Source of the DNA: Diadophis punctatus similis
Lineage: Eukaryota > Chordata > Lepidosauria > Squamata > Dipsadidae
Assembly: GCA_023053685.1 (NCBI GenBank)
Contig: JALIGW010000005.1
Coordinates: forward strand, 48,766,742-48,830,741
DNA: 64,000 nucleotides
Direction: 5' to 3'
Part shown: piece by piece, positions 1 through 12,784 of the stretch
Layout of the letters: the number at the start of each line of letters is the position of its first letter
Numbering within the stretch: the stretch's first letter is position 1
Program-made: the position numbers and the translations under genes
Notes under the pieces: model-generated
The model's input: the letters and a program-made list of their open reading frames with translations, nothing else
Databases searched by the model: none
Told to the model about the DNA's origin: nothing

Positions 1-242
1 AAAAACATTGAAAATGAACTCATGATTAATCAACCTGGATTAAATTCCTTTTCATAGCAGCTGCATGTGTTAAACTCATATATACACTTTTAGAATTTTA
101 GAATTTCCTAATATTAATAATACAAATCTTACCTAAACCAATGGCACTTTTTATGGGTGTAAGTCATGGCTCTTACATATTTAAAATTATTTACACAACT
201 CTTTATCATGAGGCACTATTTAAAAAATGATATAACACTCAC

Positions 243-305
243 AGTCGTCCCTGGGCCAGAAGTATATACGGAATTTCCTTTTTCTCCTTTTTGGCCAGGG
301 ATACC
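243..305 (-). CDS. COL4A4: COL4A4 exon, Gly-X-Y repeat with interruption
   Basis: This 63-nt, phase-0 exon encodes GIPGQKGEKGNSVYTSGPGTT. The human counterpart (from memory) begins GHPGEKGEKGNSVF, so the triple-helix interruption after GNSV is shared, but this exon is one codon longer. The acceptor is TTTTACAG and the donor is GTGAGT. It is the last COL4A4 exon in the window. Confidence 0.88.
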
Positions 306-727
306 CTGTAAAAGAATTTTAAAAATCATGATAAAAATAGAAAGTTATGAGTTTGCATACAAAAGCTTCAACAATAAAGTACTGTTAGTCTTCGGCTTAT
401 GTCTGTAGTTGGGACCAAAAATCTAATTGTAAATTGCTATGAATGAAAGTGGGAGCACCATAGGATCAGAAGTAATATTCCAGCCTTTTTTGTTTATTTA
501 TTTAAGTGAACGCCCAAGTCATTAAGTAAACCCATTCATTTGAATGGGTGTTACTTTGCCATAAACCTTTAAAGATATTACAGAGCATATTAAAATATAA
601 ACACATCACTATACACATTTTCTGTACAATGAAGTGAGTCCAGCATACCTAAGAAGATAGACATAGAAATAAGTGGCATTTATAAATGGATCACAAACTA
701 TATAAGATCTAGTGAAGTTCAACTCAC
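306..727 (-). other. COL4A4 intron, no feature seen
   Basis: AT-rich intron between the 63-nt and 117-nt exons. I see no repeat family or further exon in it, and the human gene also has none expected here. Confidence 0.6.
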
Positions 728-844
728 AAGTGACCCTTTTGGTCCAATGCATCCAACTTCTCCTGGAAGTCCTGGATCGCCTCTTGAACCATTACATCCG
801 TCTGCCCCAGGCTTCCCTCGGGGTCCTTCCATTCCTGGTAGCCC
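728..844 (-). CDS. COL4A4: COL4A4 exon, 39-codon Gly-X-Y block
   Basis: This 117-nt, phase-0 exon has 13 uninterrupted Gly-X-Y triplets, with acceptor TGTTATAG and donor GTGAGT. The human exon has the same length and shares the GPRGKPG and NGSRGDPG cores. Two cysteines (GCN and GCI triplets) fall where the human chain, as I recall it, has His and Ala. Confidence 0.93.
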
Positions 845-1148
845 CTATAACAGAAAAAAATATATTAATTCTGTATGTCTGTTAAATAACTCATCATTTC
901 TCTCTATATATTGAAAGAATGTTTTATGAAATCCAAGATCAAAACTCAGAAAAGATTAGGTGTATCTCCAATAGAATTAGAAACAATCTAAAAGCTGAAG
1001 CCTGGTATGTCTAAACAAACACAGATTGGGCAAGGCTGACTTGTTAATATTGCCCCTTTAGTGGTTAAACATACCTGAAACAGAAAGCTAATGCTATGGG
1101 TAGTCAGAGGAACAAATTGGACATACAGTAGGCATGCATATGAATCCT

Positions 1149-1514
1149 TGGGTCATCGACCTTCGGTGAGATAGGGACTTGTCTATCCCGAGCATGGAAA
1201 GACAGATTCCGGCGGACTGAGCGGATGAAACCTGCTAGAATAGGTCAACAGTCATGAAGGCAGTCTCTGCAAGCGGTGTGGTATGCTTAGAGCATGGCAA
1301 GACACGAAAGACGCCCTGGTCAACCACTGCGCCCAGCCCATCTCCAACTGTCTCGAGTCTTGTCCTACTATTTGGAGTAAGATGGAATCTGGGAAGAGAG
1401 AGTGAGGCTGACTATGCGCACCTCTCCCTCAATTTAATCCAATTCACGCGCAAGTCTTGACATCCTCCCTCCCAGATGACAAGGTCCTCTTCGAACTCGA
1501 TGGACGAACATCAT
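1149..1514. mobile_element. Unclassified retroposon-like insertion with 12-bp target duplication
   Basis: A 366-bp block of higher GC than its surroundings is bounded by the exact repeat CATATGAATCCT at 1137-1148 and 1515-1526, the signature of LINE-mediated insertion. There is no clear A-rich tail. I do not recognise the family; the 68-aa reading frame inside has no recognisable domain. It could be a SINE or a truncated LINE copy. Confidence 0.55.
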
Positions 1515-2082
1515 CATATGAATCCTATGGTTAACATTCTACTCAAATGTTTACACAAATTAACAGGGGTTCCAAATACAAGCTGATACTATATTGTATA
1601 TGAACATGCATACTTTGGTGTCATACTTTTCCTGCCATTTTCTCATAGAGCTTCTTCTTTCAGCTGCTAATTGCTCGAAATGTCACAAGCTATTTTGGGG
1701 ACAAACAGCAGCTCCAGTAGGGATTTTATGAAAATTTCTACCCAACTTTAATACTAATTTCTATCCAAATAATCATTCAGATAAAAACAACAGAAAAAAA
1801 TTAATAGACTAGTTTCTTTGGTGTAGTTTATTATTTATATTCACAATTTATGTTTCTAAGCTTCTATTTAATAAAAAGGAGATCACAAGATAATTTTTTT
1901 TGAAAAAAATACAGTGTTGTGGTTTTAGAGACAAAGGTAGTAACTTATTCTTATTAATGCTCTATGCTCTTTACTCAGAAAAAAATAGTATTCATGAATT
2001 CTGCAGTCTGGTAGAGAGGGTTCCAAACAATTCAGTGGGAGAACATTCATAGAGAGGGTATAATAACTGCTGGCAAACTAGT

Positions 2083-2485
2083 TGTCAGGCCGAAGCCATA
2101 TTATATTGGAAACTTTGGCCTGCCACACGTGACTCTTAAGAGTATATTCTTGCTGTGGGAATTTGGGAGGGGCTGATGTAGGAGCAATGTAGATATGTAG
2201 CCATAACAAATTCCTTCTAGGCTTTCAAGGTCATCCTTTGTTCAGCACCTGGCCGGAAGCTGATGGGAGTACTGGAATGTTGGCAGAAGATGAATGGTCA
2301 ACGTGATGAACTTGTGGGTGTGGGAACAAGGGAATGAACTTTCAACTGGGTGGAGAAACCCCGGGTACTTCAGATTCGGGTTTCTCACAGATGTACCAAC
2401 ATGGCTCTAGTAATAAATTGGAACTTTGAGGAATACTTTGCCTCGGACTCTGATTTAGTTTTGGATGCTATTTGGAACCCTGACA
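2083..2485 (+). mobile_element. Solo LTR of an endogenous LTR retroelement
   Basis: The 403-bp element begins TGTCAGGCC and ends CCCTGACA (TG..CA) and carries an AATAAA at 2412-2417. The flanks CTAGT and CTAGC form a 5-bp target duplication with one mismatch. There are no internal genes, so it is a recombined solo LTR. Orientation follows the AATAAA. It lies in a COL4A4 intron, antisense to the gene. Confidence 0.65.
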
Positions 2486-2929
2486 CTAGCCTGCCTTACT
2501 GCCTAGTTCTAACAATCTTTTACAACAAAAATGTTTGATAAGAGCCTTCAAAGTTCTGGGATTTTTCCAAGGGATTTCTCCTTCTTCTCTTCTAGCTAGG
2601 GCTAATTCTCATTGCAAAGAATGATGTTAGTTCTCTATTAGATAATTTCCTCATAAGATGTAACCATCCTGGAGATGTGTCTCATACATTAAAATACCAT
2701 CAAATAGAATATTTTATTAAGCCCTGAAAAGTGTATATTAGCAGCATCAACAAACATCTCTAGGATGGATATAGCATAACTGATGTACCACTGCAGAAAG
2801 TTTTTGATGAATTACATATTGTAGTGCACTTTTTAAAAAAATAGATCAGATGAACGTAGTACACAGACATATTGAAATATCAATGCTCTACAGTTTTATA
2901 TGATATGAAAACATTGTTACCATACTTAC

Positions 2930-2974
2930 AGGCATTCCATCTAGACCTGAAAATCCTGGAACTCCAGTTGGGCC
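2930..2974 (-). CDS. COL4A4: COL4A4 exon, GPTGVPGFSGLDGMP
   Basis: This 45-nt, phase-0 exon has acceptor TTTCTTCAG and donor GTAAGT. Its five triplets differ from the human exon (from memory) at two positions only, making it one of the strongest assignments for the chain. Confidence 0.94.
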
Positions 2975-3722
2975 CTGAAGAAATTCAACATTAAACCATA
3001 TTAATATATGCTTTACTTTAAAAATGACTTATAGAATAATTTTGTATAATTAGATTTGTTTTTCTCACTATAACAAGTTTGAGAGGCAGTACACTCAACC
3101 ATTAACTACACTAGATTGAAGAAATTGCCATTTTCTGACAAATCAGAAAAGGTAGACATTTGGCTCTAAGCCCTCACTCATTGCCTTAGCAGGGATGACA
3201 TGACACTTAGTCAAACTTGTTTAGGATTGTGAAGTGAAGAGGACAAGTAATATGTGGAAGGAATAATTTCTCTTCCTGTTTCAAGCAGCAGATCCTTCTC
3301 CTACTTAGAAGATATATTTTCATTCCTGTTTTTTACTTCTTATTTTCCGGAACTGATTAGATCATATAGTTATGGTAAAATGTACACATAGGTTTCCAGG
3401 GACAGTAATATCAAACAAGACTGGAAAGCAATCTGAGAGTTAGGAAAAGTACTATCATCAAAGAATACTGTAAGAGGCTGGAAGGATAAATGGTGTGACT
3501 AAGTATACAATAGTTTCATAGAAATTCACCATCAAACTTCTAGACTAAGCTAAAACAGTAATATGGGTATGTTAATCTTACTGCTCTAACTAATACCACA
3601 ATCTCTTTCAAATTGTGTGAATGGCTTCATAAGCAGTTATTGCAAATTATATGAAGCCCGGTTTTCATCTGGAACATTAATTAAAATACATTATACCTTG
3701 TAATATTTAATATTGGGACTGT

Positions 3723-3948
3723 GCAATAGCAATAGCAATAGCACTTAGACTTATATACCGCTTCATAGTGCTTTACAGCCCTCTCTAAGCGGTTTACAGA
3801 GTTCAGCATATTGCCCCCAACAATCTGGGTCCTCATTTTACCGACCTCAGAAAGATGGAAGGCTGAGTCAACCTTGAGCCGGTGAGATTTGAACAGCTGA
3901 ACTGCTGAACTGCAGTGCTACACTTTAACCACTGCACCACCTCGGCTC
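3723..3948 (-). mobile_element. Sauria-type tRNA-derived SINE
   Basis: Read on the minus strand it begins GAGCCGAGGTGGTGCAGTGG, the tRNA-like promoter head. It continues through the TTCAAATCTCACCGG box-B region and ends with the CGCTTAGAGAGGGCTGTAAAG body and a (CTATTG)n tail. The same family recurs at 14758, 17566, 25848 and 54467. Confidence 0.85.
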
Positions 3949-4240
3949 TGCAAGACTTTGAATTTTAAGATCCTGGAAATTATGAAGAGTAGGCAATTCT
4001 GCAAATCCTTAAACCAAATGCTTATTTCCCCAGGATCATGCAGCAGCTGCAGGTAGCCACAAAATACCAAGAAAAGTCAAAGTTACTTTAAGGAGTTGCA
4101 AATATTGCTACATTTCTGCTTCAATATGGTCCAAACCCAGCTTTTTGCCTTCATATGTGAAATGTTGTACAATTCTATTTAATATCCTTAATGTAATAAT
4201 GCTAAGTAACAATAAAATTATTTTATTATTTATTAGCTAC

Positions 4241-4375
4241 CATATTTCCTCTTTCACCAAGTGGCCCAGGTAGACCAGGATCACCACTCTGGCCTTTTTC
4301 TCCTGGCAAACCAATAGGTCCAATGGAACCCAAAGCACCAATTGGACCTTGGACTCCTGGCTGACCAGGTTGCCC
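4241..4375 (-). CDS. COL4A4: COL4A4 exon, first long Gly-X-Y block
   Basis: This 135-nt, phase-0 exon has 15 perfect Gly-X-Y triplets, including [20 protein letters not shown], matching human [20 protein letters not shown]. The acceptor is ACTTTGCAG. The donor is GTAGCT, poorer than the others because it lacks the usual A and G at +4 and +5. Confidence 0.94.
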
Positions 4376-5187
4376 CTGCAAAGTATAAATAATTCAGATT
4401 AATTTTCTATGTAAAAAAAGAGCAGCAATAACAATATGAACAATAATTCAGAGGAGGAAAATAGTTTATTCAAACAAAATGTTCATATATGATTTCATAT
4501 GTCATAGTCTGTAATATAACATTGAATGCATTATATTTTTATTTATTATATTGTAGCACAGATGTACATATGATAACACAGCCTTGTGATAAATATATTT
4601 CTGAAGTCTAGTAAACAGAAAATATATCTCAAATAGAACCACTAGAGGCAACTTTTTTTTTCAAATAAAAAACTCCATTCACACAAATCACATTTAGATT
4701 GAATTAATATAAATATTCATATGTCTTTTTCCAGGTTTATACAACTGTTTTGGAAACTGTTTAGCTGTCTCAACATATATTTATGCACATGGACCCCCTT
4801 TCTTTTGCTGAAGAAAGTCTAAGAAATAAAAGAAAACCTCAAGAGCCAGGAATAGTAGTTCAACTCCACTTATTATGGAATACAGGTAGCCATTTATTCT
4901 TTTTTTTAAATGACAAGTTAAGTATATATTTTCCTCATTTTTAAAAAAAAGGACATTAGAGGTATAGTATAGAACTCAATTCTGAAGTAATTCAGACCAC
5001 TATTTGCTATTACGTTTTAAAAGAAATGAATTTCTCAGAAATCAGATGTGTCCATTCCAATTTCGACATTTTTATCTCTCCAAGGAGCTTATTTTATTTA
5101 TGTAGATAAATTAATTTCAAAATATTTGAAATTATGGTTCAGATAAAGAAAGAAGAACAAGAGTCAGAGTTAATCCTATTGTTAACA

Positions 5188-5189
<2 letters not shown>

Positions 5190-5258
<69 letters not shown>

Positions 5259-5369
5259 CTCTCTGTCTCTGTCTCTGTCTCTTTCTGTCTCTGAATCTCT
5301 CTGTCTCTCTGTCTCTCTCTGTCTCTCTGTCTCTGTCTCTGTCTCTGTCTCTCTCTGTCTCTGTCTCTG

Positions 5370-5439
<70 letters not shown>

Positions 5440-5513
5440 TGTCTCTCTCTCTCTCTGTCTCTCTCTCTGTGTCTGTATCTCTGTCTCTCTATCTCTCTCT
5501 GTGTGTGTCTCTG

Positions 5514-5546
<33 letters not shown>

Positions 5547-5551
5547 GTGTC

Positions 5552-5584
<33 letters not shown>

Positions 5585-5693
5585 CTCTCTCTCTGTGTCT
5601 GTATCTCTGTCTGTCTCTCTCTCTGTGTGTGTGTCTCTGTCTCTGTCTCTGTCTCTGTCTCTGTCTCTGTCTCTGTCTCTGTCTCTGTCTCTG

Positions 5694-5749
<56 letters not shown>
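5190..5749. repeat. CT/CTGT compound microsatellite array
   Basis: About 560 bp of nearly pure pyrimidine-plus-G: (TCTG)n, then (CT)n, (TCTCTG)n and (TG)n segments in shifting phase. Long reading frames across it on both strands (Ser/Leu/Cys/Val or Arg/Glu/Asp repeats) are translations of the repeat, not genes. Confidence 0.97.
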
Positions 5750-5753
<4 letters not shown>

Positions 5754-6923
5754 CATGTGTGTACGTGCATGCACCTTTGAGTCACTATGGATTCCTGGCA
5801 ACTCTCTGGACAAGTCCCTGCAGTTTTATTGGCAAGAAAGTGGATTGCTTCTTCCTAGGGCTAAAGAAGACATACTTATTCAAAGTACCCAATTGGCTGT
5901 GTGCTGAAGGAAGGACTGGAACTCACAATCAGCAAATACTCCCATATATTTAAAAATAACTGAAGACATTAGGTGCGACATAAAAATGAAAGTGCTTAGC
6001 ATAATTAGAATAGAATTATTAGAATTGCTATTTTTTTCAGTGGTCATATTCAACTCATGGAATTGCCAACTGCCAGTCTAAAATTCACAGTGAGGTTAAT
6101 AGTTGATCGACTCAACATAAGCACACCATGTATTACTGGTCATAGTAGAAACATTGCTAAGAACAAATTGATGGCATCTATAACATTCATTATTTGCGCT
6201 CATCTAATGTGACAATTGTGGTATTTCACTCTCAGGGCAGCTGTAAAAATAAAGAGAGTAAAGGAAGCCACACTTAATGTGAAAACAACAAATCAGTTCA
6301 GTTAAGTAGGCAGAATATTATGCCTGGCATCTCCTCCTAATGCTAATAAATTCCACTAGCCTGTAGCAGTGTTCATGCAGAATAATGGCAATAGAGTATA
6401 GTGGTGTCATCCACTTTTCCTTTGGCATATTATGTAAACTCCATATTACTCTGGAACACCCAATATTGTATTATTTGATTTATTTTGCACTCTGAACTTA
6501 TTTTGATTATCATCTAATAACCTCATAATGTATTGACTTTATGGCGCACACTGTCCTAGATTTACATTGTTAATCTCAAACATATTGCAGTAATCAATGA
6601 ATGTATAAATCTTCAAAAGAGAGAATGAGTTGATAGGTGCCAGGAATATTCATAGCATGCATCTCCAGGTGTTAAATTAGATCACCCTCTCTTGTTTATA
6701 ACAAGTATTTAACCCAAGAGAAGTCAGGATGATATTGTAAACTTCAGCAGAACCCTAACTTGGAGAGTGCTATGTTCCAGTTGGCACAATAAAGGGATCT
6801 GTCTGAAATCTGTTTCAGAGTTCCTGTACACAGAAAAGATGTTTAGATATACCTTCTCTTGTAATTTATATAATTTCAATACACTCCTGGGCTCTTTATT
6901 CTATGAGTCTATTATTTTGAATC

Positions 6924-7297
6924 TAGAGATGACATTCAAATTTTCCCCCTACCGGTTCTGTGGGCATGGCTTGGTGGGGGTGGCTTGGTGGGGGTGGTCA
7001 TGTGACTGAGTAGGCATGGCCAACTTGACATTACTCACAGCAAGGTGGGGCGGCACCACCCCACCAAGCCACACCCACAGAACCAACAGAAAAGTTCGGC
7101 TAAGTCTTCTAGTGTTCAACCTGGCTGCTTCTTGCCTCCTTCTCATGTTTGCTTTGTGTGTATTAGCCCAAGAAGGAGTGAGTGGGAAGGGAGGGGCGGG
7201 GCCAGTCATTGGTGCGATTTACTGGTTCTCTGAACTGCGCATAATCGCTGCCACCGGTTCTATAGAACCTGTCTGAACCTGCTGAATTTCGCCCCTG
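6924..7297. mobile_element. Probable hAT-type non-autonomous element
   Basis: The right end is GCTGAATTTCGCCCCTG and the left end is the related TAGAGATGACATTC followed by ACCGGTTCTGTGGGC; both inner ends carry the ACCGGTTC motif. GTGGGGCGGCACCACCCCAC inside is palindromic. Flanking 8-mers do not match convincingly, so the boundaries and the class are provisional. Confidence 0.5.
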
Positions 7298-8833
7298 TAA
7301 ATGAATCCTTAAAAAAAAAACCAACTGGCACCAATCTGGCCATTGGAAAGCAGAACTCTTGCTAAATCAGAAACTTTGCCAATGCCAAGATCAGACAATC
7401 TTAGTTTAGCACTTCCTGAACTTGAGTTAATATATATGGTTAAATTCAGCCAAACCAAACCGCTTAGTTTGAAAATGAGATGGCTTTCATTAAAGAAAAT
7501 ATTCTTTAAACTTTTTTTAAAGAAGCAACAATACTATGTATCATCTAAATATGGAAATATGCATATTTTCTTTACTTTCTGCCTCTACAATTGTGACAAA
7601 TAATATGTCTGTATTTTCTTCTACAGGAAATGTAGTGGCAATCTCAAGAACAGAAGCTTCATCATAATACAAAATGGAATATTTTTATGAAGTAATGACA
7701 CTGAGATTTTCTCAAATTTCACCTATAACTTTTGCATTTGCTATATTTAGTCCTATTTTTGTTCAATATATCCATATTAAATATAACATTTGGTGGACCC
7801 ATCCTTTATTCTCACCACCAGAACAGATTCCTTAATGCTTTTCAATTAGGGATTATAGTGCACTAGAACTCAATATGGTAAATCTGGCCAGCTGCCACTC
7901 TAACAGGTGCTGGTCATAAATATGAATCTTTGGAATAAAACAGTTGCTAAAAGGACAGCAACATGCAATATATAATCTTTATCTGGAAAGGAAGACTAGT
8001 TTTCCCTATGATTTATTTTTATATAATTTATTTTTAAAAGAAGTGGGTCTACTTAGATTCAGTTGGAACATGGTAATAGAAACATACATGTGTTTCTTCT
8101 CTAGAGAGCATATTAAATTCAACGCCATCCTCCTTTCAGGTAAAGAGAATAAACCGAAGATTATTTCAGGAAGAGCACATACATGATTCTGTTTGTAACT
8201 ACTTTTCACAAAGGCATGTCTACTTTTTTTTTAAAAAAAAGAGATAGCTGAGAATCTATTTTTCAGTACCTAGAAATACACAGTATCTTTTTTGATGGGA
8301 AAACACACTGTTATGTTGCTAATTTTGTTGCAAAGGATTGAAACAGAAAACTGGAATGTTCCTAGAGTGATTTATTCTACCACAGAATAGCAAATCTCTG
8401 CTCAGAGTTCATTTTGACAAGTCGGTAAGGACAAACTTTTTTCTCAAAGAGTTATAGGATAGCAAAAGTGTTTATCTGATTTGCTTTCTTATTCAACTAC
8501 CAGAATATTAATTAGGGTTCTGATGGAAATGTATAGATGGACTGAGTAGCTGACTATTAACTTTCTAGGGAATATGTGCAACCTCTGTCTCACAAAGTGC
8601 GGAAACGTGATGCAGTGAGAAGGAAGGCATTGCAAAATGAATTTACTTTTTGAAGCATTTTGCAGATTTCTTGATGGAATTATGTATATGCATGTGTATA
8701 TGTGTGTATGTACACCCATACATATATATGCAAGTATGCATTATGTAAATGATACAAATGTAGACATATACAGATATATAGATATTCCAAATTGTGTGAG
8801 TGTGTGTATAAATTGTCTCTGCATGCAAGTGTA

Positions 8834-8938
<105 letters not shown>

Positions 8939-9486
8939 TGAAAAAATAAATATTTACACACACAATATTGAAATCTTCCCCCCTCCAGTTGAATGTATAG
9001 TGGGGCTGTTACTATTTAAAAGGGATGTACAAATATTTAGACAGAATACATAAGGGTATTCCATGTCAAAATCATTTAAGGAAAACATGAATTAGTTTTT
9101 CAATGACATCAGGTCCTATAGGGATCCTCAGGAATGCAACCATCCCCTAGTGATTTAAGTAATACAATTTGAGTTTAAAGGAATGAATTCAGAACTTAAG
9201 TTTTTAAATTGGCAAAATGTTGTATTGTGGAAAGCATGGTAAAACCATAGGCAATTGGTTATTTGGTTTATTTATTATTGGTTATTTGGTTTATTAAACC
9301 AATATTATTTGGTTTAATTGTTAAAAAGAGATAGCAATAGAAATACATTTTCAAGTTTGCAATAGAATATAATTATCTTACCTGATATTATAAACAGTAT
9401 GTATAACTTAACTATGTTCTTTTTCTACGTTATTGTAATGCCACTCTCAAATTGTTTTTCTTCATTGATTTTCTGTCTATATATCT

Positions 9487-9542
9487 GTCTATGTCTATGT
9501 CTATGTCTATGTCTATGTCTATGTCTATGTCTATGTCTATGT
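9487..9542. repeat. (GTCTAT)n hexanucleotide microsatellite
   Basis: About nine perfect copies of GTCTAT, with weaker copies on the left flank. Confidence 0.95.
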
Positions 9543-12384
9543 ATATACACAGTCACCAGCAGATGTCACTATTTCTTTGTGAGAAGAAAGATAAAAGACC
9601 AGGGGAAAAAGAATTTTTTTTTAACAGAGTCAGAATTCCAAAATTAAGTGTTTGGAAGCAAATATTTCAGTACCTTGGACAGAATCAAGGAGCATATAGT
9701 TTTATTTGTTCTGGCTAATTCATCTATTGAATCCTATACTGAAATTGCGAATGGCAGGGTTCTTCGTCACACCTCAAGAGAGCTGCTTAATTAAACATCT
9801 GGTATACATTTTTTAGGATCCCAAAAAATTAGGTCAGATCATCAATGGCAGCTTGTTGTCATGATCTACTTAACTCTATCAGCAAATAGGATAAAAGACT
9901 AAGATCAACCCAGGTCATATTGTGGCCCTTTCAACTATTAAAATACATTTAATTTAAAAAAATTCTCAAAACCAGAAAGTACAACTGCAGAATTTTAGCA
10001 GAAATAAAAACAGCTGGTTTTAGAGAAAAACAGCCAATGATTATAGAATGAAAGGCAAAAACCAATATGTTTTTCTGTATAATTATTTTAAATTTTTGAT
10101 TCCTTAAAATACAATATTCTCATAGGACCAATTGACTAAACATAAGTCTATGATAACTTTACAAACTCTTTCTTTACAAAGACTTTACAAACTCTTTCTC
10201 TCATTTGCCTCCTCTTTTTTCCCACTGACATGTTCCTATTCCTGGTTCTCTGGATTAGCAGAAAGACAGTATGCATTACCTTTTCTTTCAAAACAAAGAT
10301 TAAATGATAGCTACCTAAGAGTGATCAACACAATAAATCGTAGTTATTTCTAATGATGAAAAGGGAGAGTGAATTCAGATCAATATAGATGGAGTACTAT
10401 AATCTCCCCATCATTATTTAGTAATTGGGCTCTGTATCTTTTAATTTGGACTTGATTTGCCACTTTTTTTTAAAGTAAGGTCCTGCCCTTAGAATTTAAT
10501 TAGGTTGGAAAATGGTTACTAAATGCAAGACTACAGCCAAATCTCAATCAAATCAATAGTACAGTTCTTTTATTATTTATTATATGAATTTTTTCATCAT
10601 ACATGGAGAGCAAGTAATCCCAATTTACTTTTGTTCAAAGATATAGAGTTGCACATAATAGTGATTTAATACATTATGTGAACAACAAGTGGAACTAAGT
10701 TTCAATTTTTTGCTTCCTTATGTGCTTCTCTTTTATTTGATCTTGGTTTAACATTTTAAAGACTACATTTTTTAGCAATTAAAATTCCAGTTCATTCAAG
10801 TGTGGCATTTTCTAATTTTCCATGATATGTTTCATTATCCCACAAATGAGCAAGCCATGCAAAGAAGTGTTTCTAGTTTTAATAAACTCATGTATTACAC
10901 TCTACTCTTAAAGAAGGAAAAGTTGTTAATACGATACCAAGGATTTTAAATATTCAGCTTGTAAAGTAAAATTAAAAGTCTGCATTATCTGCATTATTTT
11001 AAAAATATGGATATCTATGGCTTCCACCTTCTTAAGCAATTGTCCCAAGACTGTGAGGAAAGGACATCTCTGTAAGAAATTAGTTAGAAATAGCTCTGAA
11101 ATCTTTTTTGAAACAGGTAACAGATAATAGAGATACAAGAATCAGGAAGATCTTGTAGTACCACTGAAGACTAATATCTTTTTATTATAAGACCTGAGAT
11201 TTTGAGAGCTGCAGCTCCACAAATCTAATGAATACAGACTCTTTCTCTTTTTCTAAATCAACTAACATGGCTCTCCTGCTACAGTGCCTACAAAGCTATA
11301 TTGAAATGAATCCAGCACTTGAAATGAGGGAAAACTTCAATTCCTGCAGCACGTTCTTACATAATAAACTGTTCCTATCCTACAATTAATTCAGCAGTTT
11401 GTTAGAAACAAGTTACATTGAGAATGAATATAGTCTTTATGTCATGGGAATTGTACACACTTTTCCTTTAAGACGCTAATCTGTTTTCCATTATACATTA
11501 TACATACTACCGGTATATTTCCCCCCAAATAGGCGGAATTCTTTTTAGTCAAGGACTAAACTGGAGGACTAAACAATATCATTGTTGTGAAATAACTCTA
11601 ATTATTGTATACCTTGGGTTTCTACATAGCTATTGTTATACAGATTTTTTCACTGAAAATGATTTATAAATACATTAGCCACATTTAGTCTAAAACTATT
11701 TTTCATTCCTCAAAAGAATTAGCATGTCAGGTATTGTAGATTAATGGTTATAATTCTTGGACAGAAGTACTTGACTATCAGAAGTCCAAAGATGTCATCT
11801 TACTGATCCAGGCTCCAGCCTTTACTAAGTCTATCCATGAGGCTCACTAGAACAATGAACTATGGTTAGGGATATATCGTTGGACTTAATATTACTGAAT
11901 ACAAATTGGTGTTAGCATCACTTTTCAATCATGATTGCTGGTTGAATTAGAATTTCCTGGAATTAATTTAAGACACTTTAAAATTTAAAACTCCAAATAA
12001 TCTAATGTCTGAGAATTCAGAAACTGGATTTGTGCTTGCATGAAGGTCAAGAAGCCTGAATATTAACTTTATGAGACATTTAAATCACCTATCAGACTTG
12101 AAAAGATTGAAGTACAACTTTTCACAGAAATAAATAGAAGTGAATATTTTTGCCCCCAACTTATAAAATGTTGCCCTATATAATAACAATTTCATTCCTT
12201 CATTGTTAGATGCAATTAAAACAATTCTGCTTTAGTCTTTATTCTTAGATTAAGAATCTGAGTGTATCTTTCTTTACATCTTTGATGTAAGTGTATCTGA
12301 GTGTATCTTTCCTTTTTATTTGAAAGGTAGTTTCAGTACCTGTTAAGAGAAAAGCAGGAGAAAATAAAGGAAACTAAAACTTAC

Positions 12385-12456
12385 TCTTGAGCCTTTTTCA
12401 GGAAAGCACCGGCAAATGGAACAATCTTCTCCACCACAATGTCCAATATATGAACC
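12385..12456 (-). CDS. COL4A4: COL4A4 exon, N-terminal 7S cysteine cluster
   Basis: This 72-nt, phase-0 exon encodes [18 protein letters not shown] followed by PEKGSR. All four cysteines, CGG and PEKGSR match the human alpha-4 N-terminus (YIGPCGGRDCSVCHC, from memory). These cysteines belong to the 7S domain, which cross-links four trimers. The acceptor is ATTCCTTCTTAG and the donor is GTAAGT. Confidence 0.95.
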
Positions 12457-12784
12457 CTAAGAAGGAATAGAAGATATTCCTGTTGTTACTGTTATCCCAT
12501 TTCAGATCTGTTTACTCATGTCATATAAATGTATTTGGAAGCTTAGAAATGCTTAATCATCAATAAGGCTATTAAAAAAACTTGTTTACAAACTAAATAT
12601 AAAAGAAATAATGGGTAAGATACTGATTGATAAGGAAGAATGTTAAAAGGTTATAGAATCACTAAACCTATATATGTGTATGTGTATATGTGCATTCTTT
12701 TATTTTTCACATTTCTGTACTGTACTAGATGTATGTATGTACTCTCTCCCCCCCACACACACACACATGTACAAAAAACCATCT
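12457..12784 (-). other. COL4A4 intron, no gene seen
   Basis: AT-rich intron with a short imperfect TATG/TGTA run and an (AC)n stretch near 12750-12768. Nothing else is seen. Confidence 0.5.

Noticed and set aside
5134..5953. Long frames on both strands (up to 257 aa, Ser/Leu/Cys/Val or Arg/Glu/Asp)
   Set aside because: Pure translation of the CT/CTGT microsatellite; open in several frames at once.
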